This document shows positions 1-9,380 of a DNA stretch of 33,985 bases, piece by piece. The stretch comes from an uncultured Chloracidobacterium sp. GTDB lineage: Bacteria > Acidobacteriota > Blastocatellia > Chloracidobacteriales > Chloracidobacteriaceae. The translations under genes were made by a program, and so were the position numbers. Where the stretch lies: positions 1 to 33,985 of the forward strand of contig CALCKX010000078.1 of assembly GCA_937966115.1 (NCBI GenBank), given 5' to 3'. Below the pieces are notes generated by a model that had not been told where the DNA came from, did not search any database, and worked only from the letters and a program-made list of their open reading frames with translations. Each line of letters begins with the position of its first letter. The stretch's first letter is position 1.

Positions 1-25
1 GGCAAAGCGCCGCGGCGCGACTTCG

Positions 26-2953
26 TCACAGAAAGGCAAAGTCAAAGCGCTCCTGATGAATATGGGGATCACTGTGCAGCGTGACCGGCGCGCCGAAACT
101 GAACTCAATCTCGCGCATCGCGCGCAGTTCCGGCCCGCGCAGCGCCTCGGCAACCTGCGGGCTGACGCGCAGGGTGACTTCGCTGATCACCTGCCCCGCG
201 GCCGCCTTCTCCTTGGCTAGATGCTTGGCGTCCGACAAGATTTCGTAGCACATCGTCTGCGCGGACTTGATCATGCCGCTGCCGCCGCAGTAGTGACAAG
301 GCTCGCTCAAAATGCGCTCCAAGCTCTGGCGCACCCGCTTGCGCGTAATGGCGACCAAGCCGAAGTCGTTGAACGCGGTAATCTTTGACGGCGAGCGGTC
401 GGACTTCATAGCCTGCTCTAGCACCTGCATGACTTTCTGGCGATTGCGGCGATCTTCCATGTCAATGAAGTCCAGGACGATGATCCCCCCCAAGTCGCGC
501 AGCCGAATCTGCCGCACGATTTCCGCCGCCGCTTCAATATTCGTGCGGGCAATCGTGTCTTCGAGGCGATTCGATTTCCCGACGAACTTGCCGGTATTCA
601 CGTCAATGGCAACCAGCGCCTCCGTCTGGTTGATGACGATGAAGCCGCCCGACTTGAGCCAAACCCGCGGCTTGAGCGCGGCTTCGATTTCGGGCTGGAT
701 GTTGTATTCCTCGAAAATTGGGCGATTGCGCGTGTAGAGTCGCACGCGATCGACCAGCTTGGGCTGGAAGCGGTTGATGAAGTCCACGATGTTGGCGTAC
801 TCGCCCGGATCATCCACTCGAATGACGGAGAAATCGCTTGACATGTGGTCGCGCAGCAAGCGCTGCACCAAGTCAAGCTCGCGGCAAAGCGCAGTGCCCG
901 AGCGCGCCTGCTCGGAGCGGCGCCGGATGTCGCGCCAAGTCCGGGCCAGGTAGAGCATGTCATCGCACAAGTCCTGTTCCGAGCGTCCCTCGCAAGCCGT
1001 GCGAACGATGAAACCGCCCGTGACCCCTTCCCGCTCCCGCAGCATGGTCATGGTGCGCTTGAGACGCAGCCGCTCCTGCTCGGTCGAAATTTTGCGCGAC
1101 ACGCCGATATGGCTGATGGTGGGCAGGTAAACCAAGTACCGCCCCGGCAGCGAAACATAGGAGGTGATTCGCGCGCCCTTGAGACCGATTGGCTCCTTTG
1201 CGATCTGAACGATGATTTCTTGCCCCTCGCGCAGCAGCTCGCTGATCGCGGTCGGTCGGCGCGGGGCGTCGAGGTCACGGCGGTCGTCCTTGCGGTCGTC
1301 CTTGCGCGGCTCATCGCGGCGGTCATCGCGCGGCGCGCGCGGGGATGGGCGCGGCTCGCGCGCCGACCGCGCCTCGGCGCGCGGCTCCGGCAACGGCGGC
1401 TCCTGGAGCGCCAGCGCCTCGGCGCTGACGGGAATCTCGCGAATTATCACCGGCGACTCTTCGGGAACGCTTTTGGCGCTGCCGTTTTCGGCGTGGTGGC
1501 CGGCCAGCTCCGCCTTGAGCGCCATTTCGGCTTCGGGGGCGGCGTCGTCCGAAGCGTCATCGTCCGGGCTATCGCTGCGATCCTCGGGGTCGGCGGCTTC
1601 GTCGCCTGGCGCGCCAGCGCCGCGGCCGCCCCGCCGGCGACCGCGGCGACCGCGGCGAGGCGGAAATTCCGACTGCGGCAGGCGCGCCTGAAGTTGCGCG
1701 GCATCGGATGGCTCGTCCTCGTCCGCAGCCGCTTCCCCTGGATCGTCCGCTGACGATGCCGCTGGCCCGGCAAGCTCGCCCATCGCGGGCGACGGCGCGT
1801 TTTCATCCGCGACGGCTTCAGTCATCGCCGCGGCATCCGCTGCCGCAGGCTCCTCCGGGAACGCGACGGGCGTCGAGTCCATGTCCGCCGGCTCGCCCAC
1901 TTGCTCGTAGCCAAGCGTCAGCGGCTCAACTGCCGGGCGCTCGTCCACTGGCGCCGGCGACAGCTCGTCCGCCGGCGCGTCGGGCTTGGTTTCAATCTCT
2001 TCAATGCGCGTTTGGGCGATGATCTTTTGCTGGATGAGCGCATCCTTGAGAAAATCGCCGGCTTCCTCACCGTAATCCTCATCATCCAGGACGCGCTCAA
2101 AGCGAGCCTCGACGACCGGCGGCACATCAGACGGCGGAAGCTCCGCGGCAACCAGCGAAGCGACCTCTTCCTCCGCTTTTTTGCTCCGCCGACGGGCGGG
2201 CTTTTTCTTTTCCTCGCCGATCACTTCCTTTCGCCGACCGCGTCGGCGCTCGCGCGCTGGGCCGGGCGCGGCTTCCGGCTCGCCCCGGTCGGCCGGCGCC
2301 GCTGGCTCGAGTTCAAGGCGGCCGGCAACGGATGTCAAGCTGTCAGCGGGCGGGGCAGCCTGGCTCGCCGGGGCGCTTTCCAGATCGTCGCTGACTCGCT
2401 CAAACTGCGGGACTTGGCTCGATTCCAGGATTGATTGCAATAAAGGCGTGGCGAGACCGGCTTCCGGCGACTGAGTCTCGACAGACCGCTCGGCGGGGTC
2501 GCCAGACTCCGGCGCGGATGAGAGCGCCGTTGTCTCCTCTGGCTCAAGCGCCGCGTCGCCCCTCGGCTCGGCCACCGCCGGACGCTCAGCCGGCTGGTCA
2601 AAGCGGCGCTCGCGCCCGCCGCGGCGACCCTCGGCGTCGCGGCGCGGCGGCTCGCTTGGTCGCTCCGCTCGCTCGGGACGCAGCCGAGTCACGCTTTCGG
2701 TTGTATCAAGGTCTTCCTCGGTTTCCTCGAAGAAATCCCCCACGTAGAGGAAGGCGTCCCGCTCTAGTCCAATATCCACGAAAGCCGATTGCATGCCCGG
2801 CAGCACCTTGCGCACTTTCCCCTTGTAGATATTGCCGACCACGGCCTTCGAGTCATCGGCCCGTTCAACGTAAAATTCGACGACGACGCCTTCTTCCAAA
2901 ATCGCGACGCGCTTTTCGTAGGCGTTGACGCTAATAATCATTTCCTTGTTCAT
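26..2953 (-). CDS. rng: Rne/Rng (RNase E/G) family endoribonuclease with a giant S1-domain insertion
   Basis: Single-strand-specific endoribonuclease of the RNase E/G family, acting in rRNA and mRNA processing. Numbered from the 989-codon ORF (start 2995), the first half of an S1 domain lies at about 15-91 (GMQSAFVDIGLERDAFLYV). A Pro/Ala/Glu/Arg-rich, apparently disordered stretch follows at about 92-578. The S1 domain then resumes, followed by the RNase H-like and DNase I-like catalytic parts. Metal-binding Asp motifs IDVNTG and LDFIDM and the Zn-link CHYC (about 900) are present, so the catalytic core looks intact. I prefer the start MNKEMIISV (residue 15, 2953): family alignments begin there, and AAGGA lies 12 nt upstream. 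The 2995 start has no visible Shine-Dalgarno. It is the last gene of the mre/mrdA/rodA block, about 400 bp after rodA. RNase G (cafA) next to mre genes is a known arrangement. Family certain; RNase E versus G not resolvable. Confidence 0.95.
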   Translation of the reverse strand: MNKEMIISVNAYEKRVAILEEGVVVEFYVERADDSKAVVGNIYKGKVRKVLPGMQSAFVDIGLERDAFLYVGDFFEETEEDLDTTESVTRLRPERAERPSEPPRRDAEGRRGGRERRFDQPAERPAVAEPRGDAALEPEETTALSSAPESGDPAERSVETQSPEAGLATPLLQSILESSQVPQFERVSDDLESAPASQAAPPADSLTSVAGRLELEPAAPADRGEPEAAPGPARERRRGRRKEVIGEEKKKPARRRSKKAEEEVASLVAAELPPSDVPPVVEARFERVLDDEDYGEEAGDFLKDALIQQKIIAQTRIEEIETKPDAPADELSPAPVDERPAVEPLTLGYEQVGEPADMDSTPVAFPEEPAAADAAAMTEAVADENAPSPAMGELAGPAASSADDPGEAAADEDEPSDAAQLQARLPQSEFPPRRGRRGRRRGGRGAGAPGDEAADPEDRSDSPDDDASDDAAPEAEMALKAELAGHHAENGSAKSVPEESPVIIREIPVSAEALALQEPPLPEPRAEARSAREPRPSPRAPRDDRRDEPRKDDRKDDRRDLDAPRRPTAISELLREGQEIIVQIAKEPIGLKGARITSYVSLPGRYLVYLPTISHIGVSRKISTEQERLRLKRTMTMLREREGVTGGFIVRTACEGRSEQDLCDDMLYLARTWRDIRRRSEQARSGTALCRELDLVQRLLRDHMSSDFSVIRVDDPGEYANIVDFINRFQPKLVDRVRLYTRNRPIFEEYNIQPEIEAALKPRVWLKSGGFIVINQTEALVAIDVNTGKFVGKSNRLEDTIARTNIEAAAEIVRQIRLRDLGGIIVLDFIDMEDRRNRQKVMQVLEQAMKSDRSPSKITAFNDFGLVAITRKRVRQSLERILSEPCHYCGGSGMIKSAQTMCYEILSDAKHLAKEKAAAGQVISEVTLRVSPQVAEALRGPELRAMREIEFSFGAPVTLHSDPHIHQERFDFAFL
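1262..2722 (-). other. Coding segment for a ~487-residue low-complexity insertion inside the RNase E/G S1 domain
   Basis: This part of rng encodes alternating acidic/Ala/Pro-rich and Arg-rich stretches such as RRGRRGRRRGGRG and RRDDRRDEPRKDDRKDDRR. It has almost no predicted hydrophobic core. It starts right after DAFLYVGDFFEE and ends before PTAISELLREGQEIIVQ, so it falls between S1 beta-strands rather than at a terminus. RG-rich clusters could bind RNA and acidic stretches could bind partner proteins; both roles are inference. Boundaries are approximate. Confidence 0.8.
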
Positions 2954-3354
2954 AACTTGGATTATTCCTTGAGATTTTTTTCCAAACGCGGTCATCAGGC
3001 CAGGCGGCGCCAGGGCGGGGATGGCGACGCCGCGCGCAGCGGGCGCGCTTCAAGGCTGCCGCTGCCACAGGCAGCCAGCCGGCGCCTGCGCGGGCCGCGC
3101 GACCACGGAGATTTGCAGATAGCGACCAGGGGCTGGCCAGCAAGCGAGAAAAGCGCAAGAACGCGGTCAATAGGACTCAAGATCAAGCCTGCCCTCATCT
3201 CAGGAGCGTCGCCCCTGCCGATAGTCGCCAATCCAGCCTGTTACGCTTTGCAGCGACGGACTCCAAAGGAGGGTTGGAGTCGAGTCCCAAATCGTCGAAG
3301 CCAAAGTTTTGGTATCCAGTCACCCAATTCGGGGGGCGCATTTCAAGGCGCATT
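2954..3354. other. Gap between rodA and rng with no credible gene
   Basis: About 400 bp. ORFs here (for example 2995-3231 minus) are short, Arg-rich and without recognisable domains, and one plus-strand ORF only runs on from antisense rng. I see no clear hairpin with a T-run and no strong promoter, so I cannot tell whether rng is co-transcribed with rodA or has its own promoter. The 12-bp repeat at the rodA end is listed separately. Confidence 0.5.
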
Positions 3355-3358
3355 TCAA
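3335..3358. repeat. 12-bp tandem duplication covering the rodA stop codon
   Basis: GGCGCATTTCAA occurs twice head to tail (3335-3346 and 3347-3358). On the rodA strand this reads TTGAAATGCGCC twice. Each copy carries a TGA, and 12 nt keeps frame, so rodA is followed four codons later by a second in-frame TGA. Confidence 0.9.
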
Positions 3359-4500
3359 TTCGAGAAGCGCTTCCCGTGTACGTTCGCCACCAAGCCCAAG
3401 CTTACGAACGTCATCAACAACGACGAGCCGCCGGCGCTCAACAGCGGCAACGGGATACCCATAATCGGGACTAGGCCAACCACCATGCCGAAGTTAATGA
3501 TGACGTGAAACGCCAGAAGCGCCATGTAGCCGGCGAGGACGAGCATTGAAAACCGTTCTCGCGAACGTCCCGCAACGTTCGCAGAGTGTAATATGATGAA
3601 AAGAAGCAGCGCAAGGACGCCCAGAGAGCCGACCAGACCAAACTCTTCCGCCACCACCGAGGCGATGAAGTCCGAGTGGTGCTCTGGAACGAACCCGCCC
3701 TGGCTCTGCGTGCCCCCCCGAAAGCCCTTGCCTATGATCCCGCCCGACCCGACGGCGATCATGGATTGCAAGGTTTGATAGCCAAATCCTTCGCGCGTCT
3801 GGCGATCCTTGAGGCGCTCCGGGTAAAAGATCGCGTTCCAGGTCACATTGATCCGGTCGCGCTGATACTGCTTGAGCCGCGGCTCCAGCACAAAAGCGAA
3901 AAGGAGGGGACCTAACGCAAAGGCGGCGACAGCCGCGGCGGTCACCCAGCGCAGCGAAATTCCGCTGAGAAAAATCAGCGCCGCGACCGGGGGGAAAAAG
4001 GTCAGCGCCGTGCCGGCGTCAGGCTGTTGCAGGATGAGGGCGACCGGCAGCAAAACGACCCCCGCCACCAGCGCCAGTTGTCGCCACGTGACGCCTTCCG
4101 CGCCGAGGGGACGTAAAATCCGCGCCGCCAGCAAAATGGCGCTCAGCTTGGCAAACTCCGAGGGCTGGAGCGTCCCCAGCGGGCCGAGTCGAATCCAGCA
4201 TCGCTGACCGTTGATTTTTACGCCGATGAAAAGCACGGCGATGAGGAGCAGGATGGTCGCAGCGTACACATAAGGCGCGGCGTCAAACACGCGCTGGAAA
4301 CTCAGGCGCGCCACCCAAAAAAAAGCGACGTAGCCAATGCCGCACCATACCAACTGCTTGAACCAAAACTTCTGGCGCCATTCCGTCGCGCCGCCGGGCG
4401 CGGCGTCGGTGCTGTAAAGCGCCACGATGCTCGCCGCGCACAACAGCGTCAGCGCCGCCAGAAGCGGCCAGTCAAAATCGCGCCAGGGACGCTCTTGCAT
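3355..4500 (-). CDS. rodA: Rod shape-determining protein RodA (SEDS glycosyltransferase)
   Basis: SEDS-family peptidoglycan glycan-chain polymerase of the elongasome, working as a pair with PBP2. The 381 residues form a polytopic membrane protein, the usual length for RodA. Family marks include INGQRCWIRLGP and LQPSEFAKL near 94-118, a large periplasmic loop with EHHSDFI that supplies the essential Asp, and the C-terminal GIPLPLLSAGGSS. AAGGA lies 7-8 nt before the ATG at 4500. It follows mrdA by 39 bp on the same strand, so the pair is almost certainly co-transcribed, as in most bacteria. Identity as RodA rather than FtsW rests on the neighbouring mrdA and mreBCD. Confidence 0.96.
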   Translation of the reverse strand: MQERPWRDFDWPLLAALTLLCAASIVALYSTDAAPGGATEWRQKFWFKQLVWCGIGYVAFFWVARLSFQRVFDAAPYVYAATILLLIAVLFIGVKINGQRCWIRLGPLGTLQPSEFAKLSAILLAARILRPLGAEGVTWRQLALVAGVVLLPVALILQQPDAGTALTFFPPVAALIFLSGISLRWVTAAAVAAFALGPLLFAFVLEPRLKQYQRDRINVTWNAIFYPERLKDRQTREGFGYQTLQSMIAVGSGGIIGKGFRGGTQSQGGFVPEHHSDFIASVVAEEFGLVGSLGVLALLLFIILHSANVAGRSRERFSMLVLAGYMALLAFHVIINFGMVVGLVPIMGIPLPLLSAGGSSLLMTFVSLGLVANVHGKRFSN

Positions 4501-4539
4501 ATCGGGTTCCTTGCCTGCTGAGCCTGACTTTCGGCCGGA

Positions 4540-6480
4540 TCAGTCGCCTGCCGCCTGCCGCCGCGCTTTGCGCGCCGGCTTTGGTGCTTCCCGCTCTGGC
4601 GATTCCCGCTCTGGCGATTCCGTCGTGACCGGAAGCCCTTTTTTCTTCCTCAGCCAAGTTTCAAAGATGGCTCGCACATTAGGCGCGGACGCCTTGGCTC
4701 CAAAGCCGCCGTGCTCAACCAGCGAGATGGCAGCGATTTCGGGATGCCGCCGCGGGCCAAAGCCCACGAACCACGAGTGATCGCGCTCCTCGAGCTTCGA
4801 CGCCTTGAGCTTGCTGACCACCTGCGCCGTGCCTGTTTTCCCGCACATCTCAAAGCCAGTCTCCGGGTCCCGGATCGCCGAGCCGGACGCCGTGCCGCCG
4901 GCGTTGACCGCGCCCCACATGCCTTCAATCACCGCCTCCCAATAGTCATCGGGAAGCTCGACCTGCTTCACGCGATTCTCAAACGTCACGCGCGGGCTGT
5001 CATGGGTCGGGCGCGCTTCGAGCAAAAAATGCGGCGTCTGAAACGTTCCGCGCATCGCGATGCCGGCCACCGACCGCAGCATTTGCAGCGGCGTCGGGCG
5101 CACCATCGCCTGCCCGATGGAAGCGTAAACGGAGTCAGCGTCGGTCCAGCGATACTGAGCGGGCGTCGCATTTGGCATGGTTCGCCGCACCGTGGCGGCT
5201 TTGAGTTCCAAGCTTGGAATATAGCCTTTGAACTCATTGGGCAAATCAATGCCCGTGTATTCCCCGGCGCCGATTTCAGAGGCGTAGGTTCGCAAATCAT
5301 CCAGCCCGAGCTTGATGCCTAGCCGATAAAACCATCCATCGCAGGACTTGGTGATGGCGTAAGGCAGCGGCGGCATTCCATGGCTGCCCATGCAGCGGAC
5401 ATGCCGACCGCCAACGTTGATGCCTCCGCCGCACAGGAAGCGATCCGTCGGCTTGAGGACGCCAGCGCGCATGGCCGCCACCGCCATGATGACTTTCCAC
5501 GTCGAGCCGGGCGGATAAATGTCCTGAATCGCCCGATTGCGCAAAGGCTTATGCTTGTCGTTGGCGTAGCGCGCATAATCAGCGCGCGAAATGCCCGCCG
5601 CAAAGAGATTCGGGTCGTAGCCTGGCATCGAGGCCAGCGCCAGCATTTCGCCATTCCGCGGGTCCATGACGGCAATCGCGCCGTCCAGCTTCAGCGCTCG
5701 GAGGCGCGCTTCAGCCACGCGCTGGAGGTCCAGATCGAGGGTCGTGACAATATCTTGCCCCGGCACGGGCGGAACGGTTTCGATTTCGCGCACGAAGCGC
5801 CCGCGACTATCCACGATAATCCGCCGATAACCGTCGCGCCCCATCAAAATGCGGTTGTAGAAACGCTCCAGCCCAGCTTGCCCGACCTTGTCGCCCGGCC
5901 GGCAATAGTCAAACTCCGGCCGCTTGAGCTGGGCTTCGCTAACCTCCGTCACATAACCCAGGATGTGACAGGCCAGCTCGCCGTGCAGGTATTTCCGCTG
6001 CGGACGCAGCTCAACCAAAAACTCCGGATGCTCGTAGTCCAGAACGGCGACCTTGGCTCGGTCGGCATCGCTGATGTTGGACTTGACCTCAACTGGGCGC
6101 GTCTTCGCCGACGGCGACCGAAGCTGCTGCCGGGCGAGCTCCGGCGAAACGCCGAACTCCTCCATCAAAATGCGCAGCGTTTCAGCTTCGCTCTGGATGT
6201 CTTCCCGGTTGATCATCAAGCTAAACGTCGGCCGACTATCCACCAGCACGCCCCCATAGCGGTCCAGAATATTGCCCCGCGGCGCGACGATTGGGATTTT
6301 GCGCTCGCGGTTGTTTTCCGCCTGCTTGACATAGCTTTCATGGTGAACGATTTGCATGCTCCACAAGCGCAGCGCGAGAATGGCAAAGGCCAAGGCCACC
6401 CCGACTTGAAGCGCGAGCAGGCGAAGTCGCGGATTGAAAGGCGGCGGCGGGCCAGCGGACGAAAGGCGCGGCGTCATCAC
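4540..6480 (-). CDS. mrdA: Penicillin-binding protein 2 (peptidoglycan D,D-transpeptidase MrdA)
   Basis: Class B PBP that cross-links peptidoglycan during elongation together with RodA; anchored in the inner membrane and acting in the periplasm. 646 aa. One N-terminal membrane segment (about 20-42) is followed by the PBP dimerisation domain (APRGNILDRYG) and the transpeptidase domain with the serine motif STWK (about 325), an SxD/N-type motif SCD and the KTG motif in CGKTGTAQV. The C-terminus is a charged, Pro/Arg/Glu-rich tail with two direct ESPER repeats. The ORF opens with two ATGs and no obvious Shine-Dalgarno, so either could be used. It lies between mreD (52 bp upstream) and rodA (39 bp downstream). 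Function is secure. Confidence 0.96.
   Translation of the reverse strand: MMTPRLSSAGPPPPFNPRLRLLALQVGVALAFAILALRLWSMQIVHHESYVKQAENNRERKIPIVAPRGNILDRYGGVLVDSRPTFSLMINREDIQSEAETLRILMEEFGVSPELARQQLRSPSAKTRPVEVKSNISDADRAKVAVLDYEHPEFLVELRPQRKYLHGELACHILGYVTEVSEAQLKRPEFDYCRPGDKVGQAGLERFYNRILMGRDGYRRIIVDSRGRFVREIETVPPVPGQDIVTTLDLDLQRVAEARLRALKLDGAIAVMDPRNGEMLALASMPGYDPNLFAAGISRADYARYANDKHKPLRNRAIQDIYPPGSTWKVIMAVAAMRAGVLKPTDRFLCGGGINVGGRHVRCMGSHGMPPLPYAITKSCDGWFYRLGIKLGLDDLRTYASEIGAGEYTGIDLPNEFKGYIPSLELKAATVRRTMPNATPAQYRWTDADSVYASIGQAMVRPTPLQMLRSVAGIAMRGTFQTPHFLLEARPTHDSPRVTFENRVKQVELPDDYWEAVIEGMWGAVNAGGTASGSAIRDPETGFEMCGKTGTAQVVSKLKASKLEERDHSWFVGFGPRRHPEIAAISLVEHGGFGAKASAPNVRAIFETWLRKKKGLPVTTESPERESPEREAPKPARKARRQAAGD
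4591..4620. repeat. 15-bp tandem repeat in the 3' end of mrdA
   Basis: CCGCTCTGGCGATTC occurs twice in direct succession. It encodes two copies of a Glu-Ser-Pro-Glu-Arg unit in the PBP2 C-terminal tail, outside the transpeptidase domain. It stays in frame, so it changes tail length only. Confidence 0.85.
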
Positions 6481-6532
6481 AAGCGTAATAACAGGCTAGC
6501 TCTGCGCGAGCAAAAAGCCCCTGGGCGAAAGG

Positions 6533-7144
6533 CTAAAAGGCGCGAGGAGCGATTGGCTCATCGTTACTGCGAACCGAAATCCACTTGCCCAGCCAGCGAT
6601 CGCCCAGCGGAAACAGCGCCAGCCCGGCCAGTCCATTTCCAAGCAGCGACAGCATGCCAACTCGCACCACATCGCGGAAGGTCGTTCCCGGCGGCAATAG
6701 GGAGAAGAAATACAGGAAGAAGGCGAACAGCCCGGCGTTCGTCACCGACGCCAAGGGCAGCACCAGCAAGCGCGTGAGCTTGCTATCCAGCGAGAACTTG
6801 ACGCTGGCGGCCGCCAGCGTGTAGCCAATCAGCATTTTTACAAAGCCGTTCGCGCCATACAGAACGCCCAAGACGAAGTCCTGCAAGAGCCCGCCCGTCA
6901 TGCCAACCAGGGCGGCGCGGAGCGCCCGCGGCTGGACGCCTACAAAGACGGTGAGGATGAGCATGAAATCCACGTGCTCGAACAGGAAGCCCAGGCGCGG
7001 CAGGCGGACCAGGATGGTTTGAAGCGCCGTCATCAAAAACAACGCGATGGTCACGCGCGCCGCGGGTCCAAGATCGAGCGACGCAAGCTTGGCGCTCGAG
7101 CGGCGCTGGGGCAATGACTGGCGCATGACATGAGGGGAAAGCAT
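6533..7144 (-). CDS. mreD: Rod shape-determining protein MreD
   Basis: Small polytopic inner-membrane component of the elongasome. 203 aa with about five hydrophobic segments after a basic N-terminus. The segment GLLQDFVLGVLYGANGF is typical of MreD (the G.xxD pattern after the second or third helix). It sits directly between mreC (27 bp upstream) and mrdA, which fixes the identity since MreD is poorly conserved in sequence. A second ATG at codon 7 (7126) is an alternative start; neither has a clear Shine-Dalgarno. Length agrees with the family, somewhat longer than the ~160-aa E. coli protein because of the N-terminal extension. Confidence 0.92.
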   Translation of the reverse strand: MLSPHVMRQSLPQRRSSAKLASLDLGPAARVTIALFLMTALQTILVRLPRLGFLFEHVDFMLILTVFVGVQPRALRAALVGMTGGLLQDFVLGVLYGANGFVKMLIGYTLAAASVKFSLDSKLTRLLVLPLASVTNAGLFAFFLYFFSLLPPGTTFRDVVRVGMLSLLGNGLAGLALFPLGDRWLGKWISVRSNDEPIAPRAF

Positions 7145-7171
7145 AGCGCGTGAATTTACTGCCGCGCCTTC

Positions 7172-8071
7172 CTACTTGGAAGGCGGCTTAGCCGGGGAGG
7201 ACGCCCGCGGCAGCTCAGACACCGTCACCCGAACGGTCGGCGGGAGAACGGCGACTTCTTCCAGCCGCTCCAGCGGCGCGCTTGGACGAACCGTGATTTG
7301 GTGCAACCCCGCGCCCGAGCCGCGCTCAACCGTCTCCACGACGCCAACGATCAAGCCCTTGGGATAGACCCCATCCAGACCGCTGGTCAGCACCGTCTCG
7401 CCTTCGCTAACTTCAGTCAGCCCCGAAATGTTGTCCAAACGGCAGAGCGGCTGGTTCTGTCCCCGCAGCTCGCCATTGACCCGCGACACGGCAAGGGTGG
7501 CGCCCAGCCCGGCTTGCCCGTCGGCGATGGTCTGAACAACCGCCACCGTCGGGCCGACGGCGACCACCCGCCCGACCACGCCCTGCGGGGTGACGACCGG
7601 AGCGTTGAGGAGCACCCCATCCAGGGCGCCTTTGTCAAGCGTCACCTGCCGAAACCAGGGGACGCCATCGCCGGCGATGACGTTGGCGACCACTGTCGGG
7701 GACGGAGCGGCTTGCCTGAGGGCCAGCAGCTCGCGCAGACGCCGGCCATCCAGAGCTTCGCGCTCCCGCTCGACCAGCGCCAGCCGCAAGCGGTCATTTT
7801 CCTCGCGCAGACGCTGGTTGGCGATATGCACGCCGCGCAGGTCCACATACCCGGACCAGGCGGCGACCAGCGTCGTCACCGCCACGTCGGCGACTTTTTG
7901 GAGGGGCTGAAGCGCGGTTAGCGCCGCCGTCCGCGGGAGGCTCTGCCCCAGGCTGCGCGCCCGGGCATGGAGCGACATGAGAAGAAACTGCGCCAGCAGC
8001 AGCCCCGCGACCAGCAGGGCGACCCGCCGCGCCGGATCAAGCTTCTGCAGGGGCGGGGGTAAACTCGACAT
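7172..8071 (-). CDS. mreC: Rod shape-determining protein MreC
   Basis: Bitopic inner-membrane protein whose periplasmic part activates PBP2. 299 aa. It has a basic N-terminus, a membrane helix at about 18-34 (VALLVAGLLLAQFLLMS), a coiled-coil stretch (NQRLREENDRLRLALVERERE, about 83-105), then the two beta-barrel domains with the family signature NAPVVTPQGVVGRVVAVG and SGLDGVYPKGLIVGVV. The tail is short and Pro/Ser-rich. A good Shine-Dalgarno (GAGGGA) lies just before the ATG. It starts 27 bp after the mreB stop, consistent with an mreBCD operon. Confidence 0.96.
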   Translation of the reverse strand: MSSLPPPLQKLDPARRVALLVAGLLLAQFLLMSLHARARSLGQSLPRTAALTALQPLQKVADVAVTTLVAAWSGYVDLRGVHIANQRLREENDRLRLALVEREREALDGRRLRELLALRQAAPSPTVVANVIAGDGVPWFRQVTLDKGALDGVLLNAPVVTPQGVVGRVVAVGPTVAVVQTIADGQAGLGATLAVSRVNGELRGQNQPLCRLDNISGLTEVSEGETVLTSGLDGVYPKGLIVGVVETVERGSGAGLHQITVRPSAPLERLEEVAVLPPTVRVTVSELPRASSPAKPPSK

Positions 8072-8098
8072 GCTTCCCTCTCATCAGCGGGTCGCGCC

Positions 8099-9154
<1,056 letters not shown>

Positions 9155-9195
9155 TGAAGCTCAGAAGACATGAATCCTGCGAGACAAGTTCAAGG

Positions 9196-9238
9196 GCGGC
9201 GCTCTTCGCCGCTCAAAGCAGCCGGCGAAGAGCGCCGC
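9196..9238. repeat. 16-bp perfect inverted repeat in the mreB leader
   Basis: Arms GCGGCGCTCTTCGCCG (9196-9211) and its exact reverse complement (9223-9238) are separated by 11 nt. On the mreB strand the stem lies about 41 nt before the ATG. No T-run follows on either strand, so it is not a classical intrinsic terminator. It may be an mRNA leader hairpin, a factor-assisted terminator of the FecR-like gene, or a mobile-type repeat. Confidence 0.85.
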
Positions 9239-9271
9239 TAACGCGGAAAATCGCCAAAATACTGCCGGTGA

Positions 9272-9300
9272 AACCTTGTTCACTTTTGAAGCATTGTCAA
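9272..9300 (-). promoter_or_regulatory. Possible sigma-70 type promoter before mreB
   Basis: A perfect -35 hexamer TTGACA (9295-9300, minus strand) is followed after 17 nt by AAGGTT, a poor -10. Position between the FecR-like stop and the mreB leader hairpin is suitable. Support rests mainly on the -35 box. Confidence 0.3.
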
Positions 9301-9309
9301 GAAACGGCC

Positions 9310-9336
9310 CGCCAGGGGCGGAGAATTTTTCCCTGG
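9310..9336 (-). terminator. Possible weak terminator after the FecR-like gene
   Basis: GCCAGGG and CCCTGGC (9310-9316 and 9330-9336) can form a 7-bp stem. On the minus strand a short T-containing stretch (GTTTCTTG) follows some bases later. The stem is short and the loop AT-rich, so this is tentative. Confidence 0.25.
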
Positions 9337-9380
9337 CAGCCGGCGGCGCGCTCGGCCCCGCCGAGGCTAGCGACCGACGG

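Noticed and set aside
845-1753. 302-aa plus-strand ORF inside rng
   Set aside because: Antisense shadow of the high-GC low-complexity rng region; Arg/Ala-rich with no domain.
2995-3231. Short minus-strand ORF in the rodA-rng gap
   Set aside because: No Shine-Dalgarno, Arg-rich ending, no domain.
5380-6777. 465-aa plus-strand ORF opposite mrdA and mreD
   Set aside because: Antisense to two certain genes, crosses their boundary, composition typical of a shadow frame.
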